Origin: Mycobacterium sp.
Lineage (GTDB): Bacteria > Actinomycetota > Actinomycetes > Mycobacteriales > Mycobacteriaceae
Reading direction: 5' to 3'
DNA: 35,630 nucleotides
Assembly (NCBI RefSeq): GCF_025965855.1
Contig: NZ_JAOPWB010000210.1
Location: 1-35,630 of the forward strand
Part shown: positions 23,580-31,056 of the stretch, one piece after another
How positions within the stretch are numbered: the stretch's first letter is position 1
Layout of the letters: every line of letters begins with the position of its first letter
Translations under genes and position numbers: made by a program
The notes under the pieces: model-generated
Database searches by the model: none
What the model saw: only the letters and a program-made list of their open reading frames with translations
What the model was told of the DNA's origin: nothing

Positions 23580-24808
23580 GGGCGCTCGTCTACGGCGTGC
23601 CGCCGGAGCCTTTCGAGGTTCCCGATGACGCCAACACGCTGACGCAGAACCTGGCCCGCACCCCGACCGCGATGCGGGAGGTGCCGGATCCACAACTGCC
23701 GCACGAGGATTGGGTGATCACCCGGCCGCGGCTGACCGGCATCTGCGGGTCGGACTCCAAGCAGATCCTGATGGATTTCGGCGAGGCCGACGCCGACAAC
23801 GCCATGTCCGCCTTCTGTTCCTTTCCGCAAGTCATGGGGCACGAGGTGGTCGCCGACGTGGTGGCGATGGGGCCCCAGGCCCGCGGGCTCGAGCTGGGCC
23901 AGCGCGTGGTGCTCAACCCGTGGCTGTCCTGCGGGCCGCGCGGCATCGAGCCGCCTTGCCCCGCTTGCGAAAGCGGCGACTACAGCCTGTGCTGGAGCTT
24001 CACCGACGGCGACATCAAGCCCGGGATCCACACCGGGGTATCGGCCGACGTGACGGGCGGCTACGCCGAACTGATGCCCGCCCACGACAGCATGCTCTTT
24101 CCGGTTCCGGATGCCGTGCCCGACGAGCTGGCGGTGTTCGCCGACCCGTTTTCGGTGTCCCTGCACGCGATCACCCGCCATCCTCCACCGCCCTCGGGCC
24201 GGGTGCTGGTGTACGGGGCCGGCTCGCTGGGGCTGTGCGCGGTCGCGATCCTGCGGGCGCTCTACCCCGAGGTGGCCGTCGCGGTGGTGGCGCGGTTCCC
24301 GGCCCAGCAGGAACTGGCCCGCCGGTTCGGTGCCGAGTTGGTGGTGGACCACGAACCGCGCCTGGCCCTCATCGAGGAGCTGGTCCCGTGGGGCGGTGGC
24401 CGGCTGCGGCAGCCCCTGCTGGGCCTGCCGATGGCCTACCCGGGGGCGGTCGACGTCGTCTACGACACGGTCGGCAAGCCGGAGACGTTCGAGGCCGGGG
24501 TCCGGGTGCTGCGCTCCCGCGGGACGCTGGTGAAGGCCGGTGTGCACGTACCCGGCCGATGGGAGTGGAGTCCCTTGTATTTCAAGGAGATCGCCCTCGT
24601 GGGGTCGAATGCGTTCGGCCTCGAGGAGGTCGAGAGCCGGCGCCAGCACGCCATCGCCCACTACCTGGACCTGGCCGCCGCCGGCCGCGTGGACCTGCGC
24701 CCCATGCTGACCCACACCTTCTCACTCGAGCAGTGGCGCGAGGCCTTCCTGGCGATCGCCAATCAGGGCGAGAGCGGCGCTATCAAGGTAGGCATCGACC
24801 AGCGCTAG
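23576..24808 (+). CDS. Zinc-binding (MDR-type) alcohol dehydrogenase
   Basis: A 410-residue medium-chain dehydrogenase. Catalytic zinc ligands appear as Cys57 (CGSD) and His89-Glu90 (GHE). Four Cys for the structural zinc are at 119, 128, 131 and 139, with wider spacing than the usual C-x2-C-x2-C-x7-C. The coenzyme loop GAGSLG is at 214-219. The insert around residues 225-290 and the pairing with an SDR resemble sugar or polyol dehydrogenases, but no substrate can be named. The start is fixed by the ATGA overlap with the SDR. It meets the convergent DapB-like gene at a shared CTAG (24805-24808). Confidence 0.9.
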   Translation: MRALVYGVPPEPFEVPDDANTLTQNLARTPTAMREVPDPQLPHEDWVITRPRLTGICGSDSKQILMDFGEADADNAMSAFCSFPQVMGHEVVADVVAMGPQARGLELGQRVVLNPWLSCGPRGIEPPCPACESGDYSLCWSFTDGDIKPGIHTGVSADVTGGYAELMPAHDSMLFPVPDAVPDELAVFADPFSVSLHAITRHPPPPSGRVLVYGAGSLGLCAVAILRALYPEVAVAVVARFPAQQELARRFGAELVVDHEPRLALIEELVPWGGGRLRQPLLGLPMAYPGAVDVVYDTVGKPETFEAGVRVLRSRGTLVKAGVHVPGRWEWSPLYFKEIALVGSNAFGLEEVESRRQHAIAHYLDLAAAGRVDLRPMLTHTFSLEQWREAFLAIANQGESGAIKVGIDQR

Positions 24809-25839
24809 AGCAGGGCGCCTCGGGACCCGGTGATCGGCAGGTCAATCGGGGTGATGACGCCCGGCTGTGCGTCGCAAAGGAACGGAATGGCGTTGACCGC
24901 CGCGACGGCGGTGCTGTCCATCAACACGGTCATCGCGTCCTCTCCGGGGTTGCCGAACCGGATCGTCGCGTCGACCCGTGGTTCGCCTTCGATCACCACG
25001 CTGAACCCCGCGGGGTCGCTCCATTGCGGGTCCAGCGCGTCACCACTCATGGTCCAGCAGATGGCCAGCTCGACTACCGGGCGGCCGCCGCGATGGCCGC
25101 GATAGGTGCGGCGCTGACCCCCGACGGTGCCGGCGGCGAAGTCCACCCACCCCAGATTCAGATCCCGGGTCAGCACCGCGGGCTCGACGAACGCCTCCTT
25201 CGAGTCGAGTTCGACGCCCAGCATCGTGGCGATCATGTCCAGCGTCTCGAAGTAGCCGAGGCCGTATCGTTGTGTCTCCGGGTCGATTTGCGTCACCCGC
25301 TGACGGGGTGGTTTGCCGAATCCGAGCACCCTCCATACTTCCCATACCGGATACGTGGTGCAGTCCAACGTTTCGACGAGCTTGACGCTGTGCACCCGCC
25401 GGCACGCGCCGGTGAGGAAGCCGGCGACCACGTTGATGAAGCCCGGCTCGAATCCCGTTCCCAGAAGGGTGGCTTGTCCCTGTTGCGCCGCGTCCTCGAG
25501 CGCCGGGAGTTCGACCGGGTGATGGGTGCCGGTCAGGAAGTCTCCCGTGGTGACCACGTTGATGCCGCGGCGCAGCATCCTTTGCACCAGTTCGTAGTCG
25601 ATGAGGCGCGGCATGTAGTTCACGCAGTCCGGCGCAAGGTCGAGCAACGCGTCGGCATCGCTCGTCGCGGTGACTCCGGTCGGGGGCCGGTCCGCGAGTA
25701 CCCCCGCGTCGCACCCCACCTTGTCCGCGCCCAAAGCGTGGACGCCGACCACGTCGAAGTCGTCGCGGTCGAGCAGGATGCCGAGCGCTCGCTTTCCGAT
25801 GTTGCCGGTGGACCACTGAACCACTCGGTATCGCCGCAT
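24805..25839 (-). CDS. DapB-like NAD(P)-dependent reductase (dihydrodipicolinate reductase N-domain family)
   Basis: A 344-residue Rossmann protein starting MRRYRVVQWSTGNIGKRAL, with VVGVHALGADKVG and NVVTTGDFLTGTHHP. This is the mycobacterial group related to dihydrodipicolinate reductase and 2,4-diaminopentanoate dehydrogenase, not the biosynthetic DapB. The reaction is probably reduction or oxidation of a small substrate. ATG at 25839 has AAGGGA a few nt upstream. The gene is divergent from a TetR-P450 operon, with one 106-nt regulatory region, so it is probably controlled by that TetR. Confidence 0.8.
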   Translation of the reverse strand: MRRYRVVQWSTGNIGKRALGILLDRDDFDVVGVHALGADKVGCDAGVLADRPPTGVTATSDADALLDLAPDCVNYMPRLIDYELVQRMLRRGINVVTTGDFLTGTHHPVELPALEDAAQQGQATLLGTGFEPGFINVVAGFLTGACRRVHSVKLVETLDCTTYPVWEVWRVLGFGKPPRQRVTQIDPETQRYGLGYFETLDMIATMLGVELDSKEAFVEPAVLTRDLNLGWVDFAAGTVGGQRRTYRGHRGGRPVVELAICWTMSGDALDPQWSDPAGFSVVIEGEPRVDATIRFGNPGEDAMTVLMDSTAVAAVNAIPFLCDAQPGVITPIDLPITGSRGALL

Positions 25840-25870
25840 GCTGTCCCTTCGTATCCGTGCGATCGGACCG

Positions 25871-25902
25871 TTGACAAGCGTAGGCGAACATTGTTGTAAT
25901 CT
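25871..25902 (+). promoter_or_regulatory. Divergent promoter region of tetR and DapB-like genes
   Basis: Forward: TTGACA (25871-25876) and extended -10 TGTAATCT (hexamer 25897-25902), with a long 20-nt spacer. Reverse: TTCAGA (25905-25900), 17 nt, TACGCT (25882-25877). The two promoters overlap, so one repressor could control both. Confidence 0.45.
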
Positions 25903-25909
25903 GAATACT

Positions 25910-25923
25910 GTTCGAATTCGAAC
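25910..25923. promoter_or_regulatory. Palindromic operator candidate for the TetR
   Basis: GTTCGAATTCGAAC is a perfect 14-bp palindrome. It lies between the forward -10 and the tetR start, and just upstream of the reverse -35. A related half-site CTGTTTGAA (25925-25933) follows CTGTTCGAA (25908-25916) with a 17-nt shift. Autoregulation by the adjacent TetR is the natural reading. Confidence 0.6.
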
Positions 25924-25945
25924 GCTGTTTGAAAGGTGGGGACGC

Positions 25946-26530
25946 GTGGATGCTGTGGCCAATGCACCGGTGCTGCGCTACGGGGCGCTGGACCGGGCGC
26001 ACCTGACGAAGCACTTGTTGCGGCTGGCGAAACGGGTGGGCGTCAGCCGGGTCACGATGCGCGAGCTGGCAGCAGAGGCGGGCACGGCGGCCTCGTCGGT
26101 GTACTACCACGTCCGCGACAAGAGGGAACTGCTGGATTTGCTGATCGAATCGGTGCTTGCACGGATCGAGGTGCCGCAGGAGGGCGACTGGGAAACACGT
26201 TTGCTCGCGCTTTACACGAATGCCTGGAAGGTGCTGGTCGGCGTGCCCGGGATGGCGGCTCTGCTGCAGGAGCATCCGCACACCGCCGCGGCGACCGAGA
26301 TGGACCGCGCCTCTCGCGGAATTCTGCGCGAATCTGGCTTGGCTGCCGAGCATTTCGATGCCGCCCACGCCGCGTTGTACATCCACCTGCTGGGTTCCGT
26401 GCAGCTTGAGCACACACGCCGCGCCGGGGGCGCGGCTGGCGGGCCAAGCGACCAGGCGTTCGCGTACGGCTTACGCTTGATCCTCGCCGGTCTGCGCGAC
26501 GAGCTGGAGCGACGTCGAGGCGCATCATGA
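25946..26530 (+). CDS. TetR family transcriptional regulator
   Basis: A 194-residue TetR-type repressor. The helix-turn-helix lies at about 36-58 (VTMRELAAEAGTAASSVYYHVRDKRELL). A helical ligand-binding domain with a Pro/Gly turn (GVPGMAALLQEHP) follows. I chose the GTG at 25946 for the AAAGGTGGGG site just upstream; longer in-frame starts would run through the palindrome. Its TGA overlaps the P450 ATG (ATGA). It probably represses itself, the P450 and the divergent reductase, and is released by the pathway substrate. Confidence 0.87.
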   Translation: MDAVANAPVLRYGALDRAHLTKHLLRLAKRVGVSRVTMRELAAEAGTAASSVYYHVRDKRELLDLLIESVLARIEVPQEGDWETRLLALYTNAWKVLVGVPGMAALLQEHPHTAAATEMDRASRGILRESGLAAEHFDAAHAALYIHLLGSVQLEHTRRAGGAAGGPSDQAFAYGLRLILAGLRDELERRRGAS

Positions 26531-27759
26531 CAGATACGACGATCGATCTCGCCGAGCCGGTGGTCTGGGCGTCGCGATTTCCCGACGATCTGTTCGCCGA
26601 GTTGCGCGCCCGCGTGCCGGTGTTTCACCAGCAACTCACCGCTGACGTCAGATCCACTGTGGGCCGAGAGTTTTGGGTGTGCACCAAGCATGCGGACGTC
26701 GCGCGCGTGCATCGCGATTACGAGTCGTTCACGGCGGCCCGTGGACCGCTGATTCAAGACGTACCACTGTTCGATGCGTACCCGGCCATCGTCAGTATGG
26801 ACCCTCCGGATCACACGATCCGCCGCAAAGTCATCGCTCGTGCGTTCACACCACGCGCGGTGGCCAAGCTGGAAGACGGCATTCGAGATCGGGCCGAGGC
26901 GATGGCCGCCATTCTACTTGAATCCGGTGGTGGCGAGTTCGTCGATCTCGCTGCGGGATTGCCGATTTCGGTGATTGGTGACATCGTCGGAATTCCTGAC
27001 GTAGACCGCCCGCATGTATTCGGCTTGATTGACCGGGTGTTGAAGACCGCTGGCGCACAGATGTCCCTCCCCGACGGTGATGACCTGTTGCCCTTTATGG
27101 AATTGTTCGAGTACGCCAGTACGCTGACCGCTCACAAGCGTGAGCATCCCGTGGACGACATTTGGAGTGCGTTATGCACCACGGAGATCACGGGAGAATC
27201 GGGGGAGCGTTTTTTGCTGCCCTCCAACGAGCTGGAGATTTTCTTTTTCATCCTCGGATTGGCCGGGGCCGACACGACTCGAAATGCGTTGTGCGACGGG
27301 ATGCGGGCCTTCGCAGCCAATCCCGATCAGCTTGCGGTCTATCGATCCGACCCGGATGCGAGGCGCACGGCGGTCGAGGAGGTGATCCGCTATTCCACGC
27401 CGATCATGTTCTGGGTGCGCGGAGCAACCAAGGATGTGATGCTCGGCGACGTAATGATCCCCGACGGTGCCCGCGTGGTGACGATGTTGCGCTCGGCCAA
27501 TCGCGACGAAGACGTCTTCGAGAATCCATATCGGTTCGACATTCGCCGAGATCCCAACCCCCACCAGTCCTTCGGAGGTGGTGGCGCCCACCACTGTTTG
27601 GGCGCAATGCTTGCGCGGGCGGAAGTCCTCGCCGCCCTTGACGAGATATTGTTGAATACCGGCGCCATCGAGGTCGGCGAACCGAGGATGACGCTTCCCG
27701 ATCTTTGCAACAACATGACCGTGTACGAATCACTCCCGGTCAGCCTCAAGCAGCTCTAG
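26527..27759 (+). CDS. Cytochrome P450
   Basis: A 410-residue soluble bacterial P450. Motifs are the I-helix AGADTT (246-251), ExxR (Glu285-Arg288, EEVIR) and the heme-binding loop FGGGGAHHCLG (349-359) with Cys357. It also has HTIRRKVIARAFTPRAV near the N-terminus. The CYP family number cannot be given by eye. The substrate is unknown; association with a TetR and a DapB-like reductase suggests catabolism of a small hydrophobic compound. No ferredoxin is adjacent. The coding sequence uses more A/T third bases (runs such as TTTTTT near 27210) than its neighbours, which could mean transfer. It ends at a CTAG shared with the convergent methyltransferase. Confidence 0.93.
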   Translation: MTDTTIDLAEPVVWASRFPDDLFAELRARVPVFHQQLTADVRSTVGREFWVCTKHADVARVHRDYESFTAARGPLIQDVPLFDAYPAIVSMDPPDHTIRRKVIARAFTPRAVAKLEDGIRDRAEAMAAILLESGGGEFVDLAAGLPISVIGDIVGIPDVDRPHVFGLIDRVLKTAGAQMSLPDGDDLLPFMELFEYASTLTAHKREHPVDDIWSALCTTEITGESGERFLLPSNELEIFFFILGLAGADTTRNALCDGMRAFAANPDQLAVYRSDPDARRTAVEEVIRYSTPIMFWVRGATKDVMLGDVMIPDGARVVTMLRSANRDEDVFENPYRFDIRRDPNPHQSFGGGGAHHCLGAMLARAEVLAALDEILLNTGAIEVGEPRMTLPDLCNNMTVYESLPVSLKQL

Positions 27760-28412
27760 GCGGGACGGGTCGCACGATAGTAGGTGAGTCGTCCAACCAA
27801 GCGCTGCCGGTGCGTGGCAACCTCGGTGCAGTCGAACCCGGCCCCGCGCAGCAGGCGCGGGATCGCGTCGCCGAGGTTGCCGGCAGCGTGGGGGCTGCGC
27901 CTGATGAGTCGCCCTACCACACCACCGTCGGCGGTCATGTCGCCGCCGATATCGACAAGGTGCAGCCTGCCGCCCGGACGCAGGACCCGGAAGACCTCCG
28001 CCGCCGCAACGGTTTTCGCGTCGTCGCCGACATGGTGCAGCATCATCGACGACAGCACCCGGTCGAATTCGCCGTCGGCGTAGGGCAACCGCTGGGCGTA
28101 GCCCTGTTCGAAGCCAATACCGTCAAGCCGGCGTGCCTTTCGCTGCGCCCGGTCAAGTGCGCGCGCGTCGGGATCGGATCCGGTCACATTCACGGCGGGA
28201 TGTGCGCGTTTGACCCGGATGGTGAGATTTCCCGTGCCGCAGCCGATTTCCAGGACGCGCTGGCCGTCGGCGAGCTCCGCCTGCGCGATCAGAGTCTCAT
28301 GGACCCGGTTCATGCCCAATATGCGGCTAAACACGTCGTAGCAGGGCAGCAGCGCGTCGTGACCGGCGGCGGGCAGGTAATCATGTGGATGATGTTTCGT
28401 CACGAAATCCAT
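27756..28412 (-). CDS. Class I SAM-dependent methyltransferase
   Basis: A 218-residue small-molecule methyltransferase of the Methyltransf_11/25 type. Motif I is VLEIGCGTG (53-61), followed by VTGSDPDARAL, LPYADGEFDRVLSSMMLHHV and EVFRVLRPGGRLHLVDIGG. It is unrelated to the PF04072 copies. The substrate is unknown. No clear ribosome binding site precedes the ATG. The stop shares CTAG with the P450 stop. It is divergent from an AraC regulator with a 65-nt gap, so the AraC is a likely controller. Confidence 0.88.
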   Translation of the reverse strand: MDFVTKHHPHDYLPAAGHDALLPCYDVFSRILGMNRVHETLIAQAELADGQRVLEIGCGTGNLTIRVKRAHPAVNVTGSDPDARALDRAQRKARRLDGIGFEQGYAQRLPYADGEFDRVLSSMMLHHVGDDAKTVAAAEVFRVLRPGGRLHLVDIGGDMTADGGVVGRLIRRSPHAAGNLGDAIPRLLRGAGFDCTEVATHRQRLVGRLTYYRATRPA

Positions 28413-28454
28413 GGTGAATCGTTGGACCGCGGAAGAATTGGCTGATCCTCGGTG

Positions 28455-28460
28455 AAAATA
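28455..28460 (-). promoter_or_regulatory. Weak -10 candidate for the class I methyltransferase
   Basis: Reverse-strand TATTTT, about 42 nt before the start codon, within the 65-nt region shared with the divergent AraC gene. No -35 or ribosome binding site is clear. Confidence 0.3.
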
Positions 28461-28464
28461 GGAC

Positions 28465-28470
28465 TATCTT
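28465..28470 (+). promoter_or_regulatory. -10 of leaderless AraC-family gene
   Basis: TATCTT is followed by 7 nt and the ATG at 28478. No Shine-Dalgarno sequence is seen, so the transcript probably starts at or next to the start codon. Confidence 0.5.
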
Positions 28471-28477
28471 TGGTGAC

Positions 28478-29347
28478 ATGACGCAGCCCGCTCGGATGGT
28501 TCGGCAGCGCGCCGGGGTGCCGATCTACGAATATCGCACCGATCCGGACACGCCCCCGGTGTCGGTGGTGCGGTCGGGTCCCGAGGATTTCATCGAGCGG
28601 GGCCGTCACATTCACGACTTTCCGGCGCTTTGGTACCTTCCCGCGGCCCGGCAGGTCTACGTGGCGGCCGCGGGTCAGGTGCTCGACCCCGGGCGGCTGG
28701 AGCTTCGCGATGCCGGTGTCGCGGTGTTCTTCGACCCCGCCGCGCTCGGGGAGGACGCGCGATCGCCGTGGCCGGCGTGGCGGGCACACCCGCTGCTGTT
28801 CCCGTTCCTGCACGGACAAGTCGGCGGGATATTGCGCCTGGAGGTGCCCGCGGCCCGGCGGCCGGCGTGGGATGCCGCGGTCTGTTCGATCGAAACGGAA
28901 CTGGGCGCGCGGCAGGACGGGTATCGGCAGGCGGCGCTGGCGCACCTGACGCTGTTGTTGATCGACCTCGCCCGGCTGGCCGGGCCGGTGGTGGCCGAGC
29001 TGCGGCGCAGTGGCGAACCGCTGCTGGCCGAGGTGTTCGAGGTGATCGACCGGCGTCACGCCGGGCCGTTGTCGCTGCGCGACGTCGCCGGCGAACTCGG
29101 CATGAGCCCGGGCCACCTGACCACCGTCGTGCGCCGCCGCACCGGGCGCACCGTGCAAGAGTGGATCACCGAACGCCGCATGGCCGAAGCCCGCGGCTTG
29201 CTGGCCGAAACGGACCTACCCGTCGCGGAGGTGGCCAGGCGGGTCGGGGTTTGCGATCCCGGCTATTTCAGCCGGCTGTTCGGCCGGGCGCACGGCTCCT
29301 CGCCCCGCGAATGGCGCGGTGGCCGAGAACCTCAGCGCCGAGAGTGA
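28478..29347 (+). CDS. AraC family transcriptional regulator
   Basis: A 289-residue regulator. The N-terminal half carries a cupin-like sensor segment (RHIHDFPALWYL and following). The C-terminal about 95 residues form the double helix-turn-helix: LSLRDVAGELGMSPGHLTTVVRRRTGRTVQEWITERRM and VAEVARRVGVCDPGYFSRLFGRAHGSSPREWR. The ligand is unknown. It probably activates or represses the divergent methyltransferase. The last codons overlap the start of a REP-like repeat. Confidence 0.9.
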   Translation: MTQPARMVRQRAGVPIYEYRTDPDTPPVSVVRSGPEDFIERGRHIHDFPALWYLPAARQVYVAAAGQVLDPGRLELRDAGVAVFFDPAALGEDARSPWPAWRAHPLLFPFLHGQVGGILRLEVPAARRPAWDAAVCSIETELGARQDGYRQAALAHLTLLLIDLARLAGPVVAELRRSGEPLLAEVFEVIDRRHAGPLSLRDVAGELGMSPGHLTTVVRRRTGRTVQEWITERRMAEARGLLAETDLPVAEVARRVGVCDPGYFSRLFGRAHGSSPREWRGGREPQRRE

Positions 29348-29394
29348 ATCTCACGACGGGTTCACGGCGTGTCGCGCCGCGAATTTCACCGTCG
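29337..29394. repeat. REP-like repeat, copy 1 (3' of araC-type gene / MBL gene end)
   Basis: A 58-bp unit with about 45 of 58 positions identical to 30302-30359. It begins in the last codons of the AraC gene and ends within the 3' end of the MBL gene. Its ends, GTGAAT... and ...ATTTCAC, are inverted relative to each other (11 of 15), giving a hairpin. Confidence 0.6.
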
Positions 29395-30285
29395 GGGAGC
29401 GTCCGTCAGATCGGTGTCCAACCACTCGTCGACGTCGAATTGGTCGGCGACGGCGCGGATCGTGGCACCGCCGCGGCCGGGGTAGTGCGCGGGTATGACG
29501 GCGGCTTTTGCCCGGACGGCCTCGGTGAATATCCGGCGGCGGGTGACCGCGGCGGCCGGCGCGTCCAGGTCGAAGGCGCAGGCGTCGGCGGGTCGGCGCA
29601 GTTGCAGCGGGCTGTGGGTGAGATCGCCGACGAAGACCGCCGGTTGGCCCGCATCCAGCCACAGCACGGAGGAGCCCGGTGTGTGCCCGCGGGCGGGCCC
29701 CAGTCGCAGCGACCGACTGACCTGGTAGTTGTCCGACCATTGGACGAGCTGACCGGCTTCATCGATGGGCAAGACGCTGTCGGCGAACACCAGCTGGTCA
29801 CCGGGTTGGCGGCCCGCAGGTCCGTCCGGTGAGAAGTGGTGGTAGTCGGCGGCCGGCACCAGGTATCGGGCGTTGGGAAACGTCGGCACCCAGGCGTCGT
29901 TCTCGAGCAGCGTGTTCCACCCGACGTGGTCGGAGTGGATGTGAGTGTTGACCACCACGTCCACCGCGTTGCGGTCGACGCCCGCCAACCGCAGCGCCGC
30001 CAGGAATCCGGTGTTCAGGTGGTCCAGGGGTGGCATGTGCGGGCGTTGGCGATCGTTGCCGACACCGGTGTCCACGACCACGGTCAGGCCGTCGACCTCG
30101 ATGATCCAGCTCTGGACCGCGATGTGCCACTGATCGGTCGAGGGGTCGAAGAAGTCCGGCACCAGCAGGTCGGCGTTGTCCCGCCACCCCGACGGCGGCG
30201 TCTGCGGGAAGCAGCGGGTTCCCAGGTCGAATTGGAGTTCCAGCACGCGCGCCACGCTCGCGTGACCGAACCGGGCCCGGCGCAT
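29386..30285 (-). CDS. Metallo-beta-lactamase-fold hydrolase
   Basis: A 299-residue MBL-fold protein. The zinc motif HxHxDH is HIHSDH at 115-120. Other motifs are VVVDTGVGND before it, GHTPGSS and FVGDLTH, and PAHYPG near the end. The pattern resembles lactonase-like members (AHL lactonase/AiiA relatives), but the substrate cannot be assigned. No signal peptide is present. ATG at 30285 has only a poor GGAGA site about 11 nt upstream. Flanking copies of one repeat on both sides suggest it may have moved as a unit. Confidence 0.88.
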   Translation of the reverse strand: MRRARFGHASVARVLELQFDLGTRCFPQTPPSGWRDNADLLVPDFFDPSTDQWHIAVQSWIIEVDGLTVVVDTGVGNDRQRPHMPPLDHLNTGFLAALRLAGVDRNAVDVVVNTHIHSDHVGWNTLLENDAWVPTFPNARYLVPAADYHHFSPDGPAGRQPGDQLVFADSVLPIDEAGQLVQWSDNYQVSRSLRLGPARGHTPGSSVLWLDAGQPAVFVGDLTHSPLQLRRPADACAFDLDAPAAAVTRRRIFTEAVRAKAAVIPAHYPGRGGATIRAVADQFDVDEWLDTDLTDAPRR

Positions 30286-30301
30286 TTATGTCTCGTCTCC
30301 C

Positions 30302-30359
30302 GGCGAGCGTGAATTCGGCGACGCCGTCACGGCCTGTCGCGTCGCGGATTTCACAGTCG
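30302..30359. repeat. REP-like repeat, copy 2 (5' of the MBL gene)
   Basis: The second copy of the unit at 29337-29394, in the same orientation. It has a 15-bp stem with two mismatches: GTGAATTCGGCGACG (30309-30323) against CGTCGCGGATTTCAC (30340-30354), with a 16-nt loop. Such hairpins are typical of dispersed palindromic repeats and could also end the fucA transcript. Confidence 0.65.
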
Positions 30360-30384
30360 ACGTGGTTCTGGCGGGTGGCCGCAT

Positions 30385-31056
30385 CTAGGCGTTGGCGCGC
30401 AGGTAGCCGTAAACGCCGGCGAAGTTGCGGTTCACGTCCTCGGGGATGGGCACGGGACCACCGAGAGCCCTTGCACCCCATACGATTTGGGCGGTCCGCT
30501 CTACGAGGGCGGTAATGTGCAGGACCTTGTCGGGTCGCGGCCCCACGGCCACCAGGCCGTGGTTGGCGATCAACGCGGCGCCCCGGCCCTCGAGCGCCTT
30601 GACCGCGTTGGCGCCGACCTCGGGCGTGCCGGACGCGGCGTAATCGGTGCACCGAACCTCCCCGCCGCAGTAGACGGCGAACTCGTCGATGCAGGCCGGA
30701 ATCGGCTGGTGCGCAATGGCGAACATGGTCGCCCACACCGGATGGCTGTGGATGACGCTGCCGATGTCGTCGAACGCCTGGTAGCACGCCAGGTGCAGCT
30801 TCGCCTCCGACGACGGTGACCGGCCGTCGGCGGCGTGCAGCACGGCGCCTTGCGGGTCGATCAGCACCAGGTCGTCCAACTGCATGTCGCGGTAGTCGAC
30901 CGACGACGGCGTGATGACGATGTTGCCGTCGGAGCGCCGCGCCGAGATGTTGCCGGCGGTCCCCTCGACCAGGCCCCGGCGCAGCATGTCCTTGGCGGCG
31001 TCCAGCACCGCGGTCTCGGGGTTGTCCACGGATTTCATGGATGTCACGGACGTCAT
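30385..31056 (-). CDS. fucA: Class II aldolase (L-fuculose-phosphate aldolase-like)
   Basis: A 223-residue class II aldolase/adducin-domain protein. EGTAGNISAR is near the N-terminus. The catalytic Glu84 lies in SSEAKLH. The zinc ligands are His103 and His105 (HSHP) and His166 (ANHG). It cleaves a sugar phosphate to dihydroxyacetone phosphate plus an aldehyde, but the true substrate is not shown. It matches M. tuberculosis FucA (Rv0727c) as I recall it. The ATG overlaps the serA2 stop (ATGA), so the two genes are coupled. Confidence 0.93.
   Translation of the reverse strand: MTSVTSMKSVDNPETAVLDAAKDMLRRGLVEGTAGNISARRSDGNIVITPSSVDYRDMQLDDLVLIDPQGAVLHAADGRSPSSEAKLHLACYQAFDDIGSVIHSHPVWATMFAIAHQPIPACIDEFAVYCGGEVRCTDYAASGTPEVGANAVKALEGRGAALIANHGLVAVGPRPDKVLHITALVERTAQIVWGARALGGPVPIPEDVNRNFAGVYGYLRANA

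Noticed and set aside
22784..24808. Single 674-codon ORF covering the SDR and dehydrogenase region
   Set aside because: Its first about 264 codons are an out-of-frame shadow of the SDR gene; the real gene starts at the ATGA overlap at 23576.
25910..25923. Palindrome GTTCGAATTCGAAC considered as a second LexA box
   Set aside because: The half-sites are in the opposite order to TCGAAC-N4-GTTCGA, so it is not an SOS box; a TetR operator is more likely.
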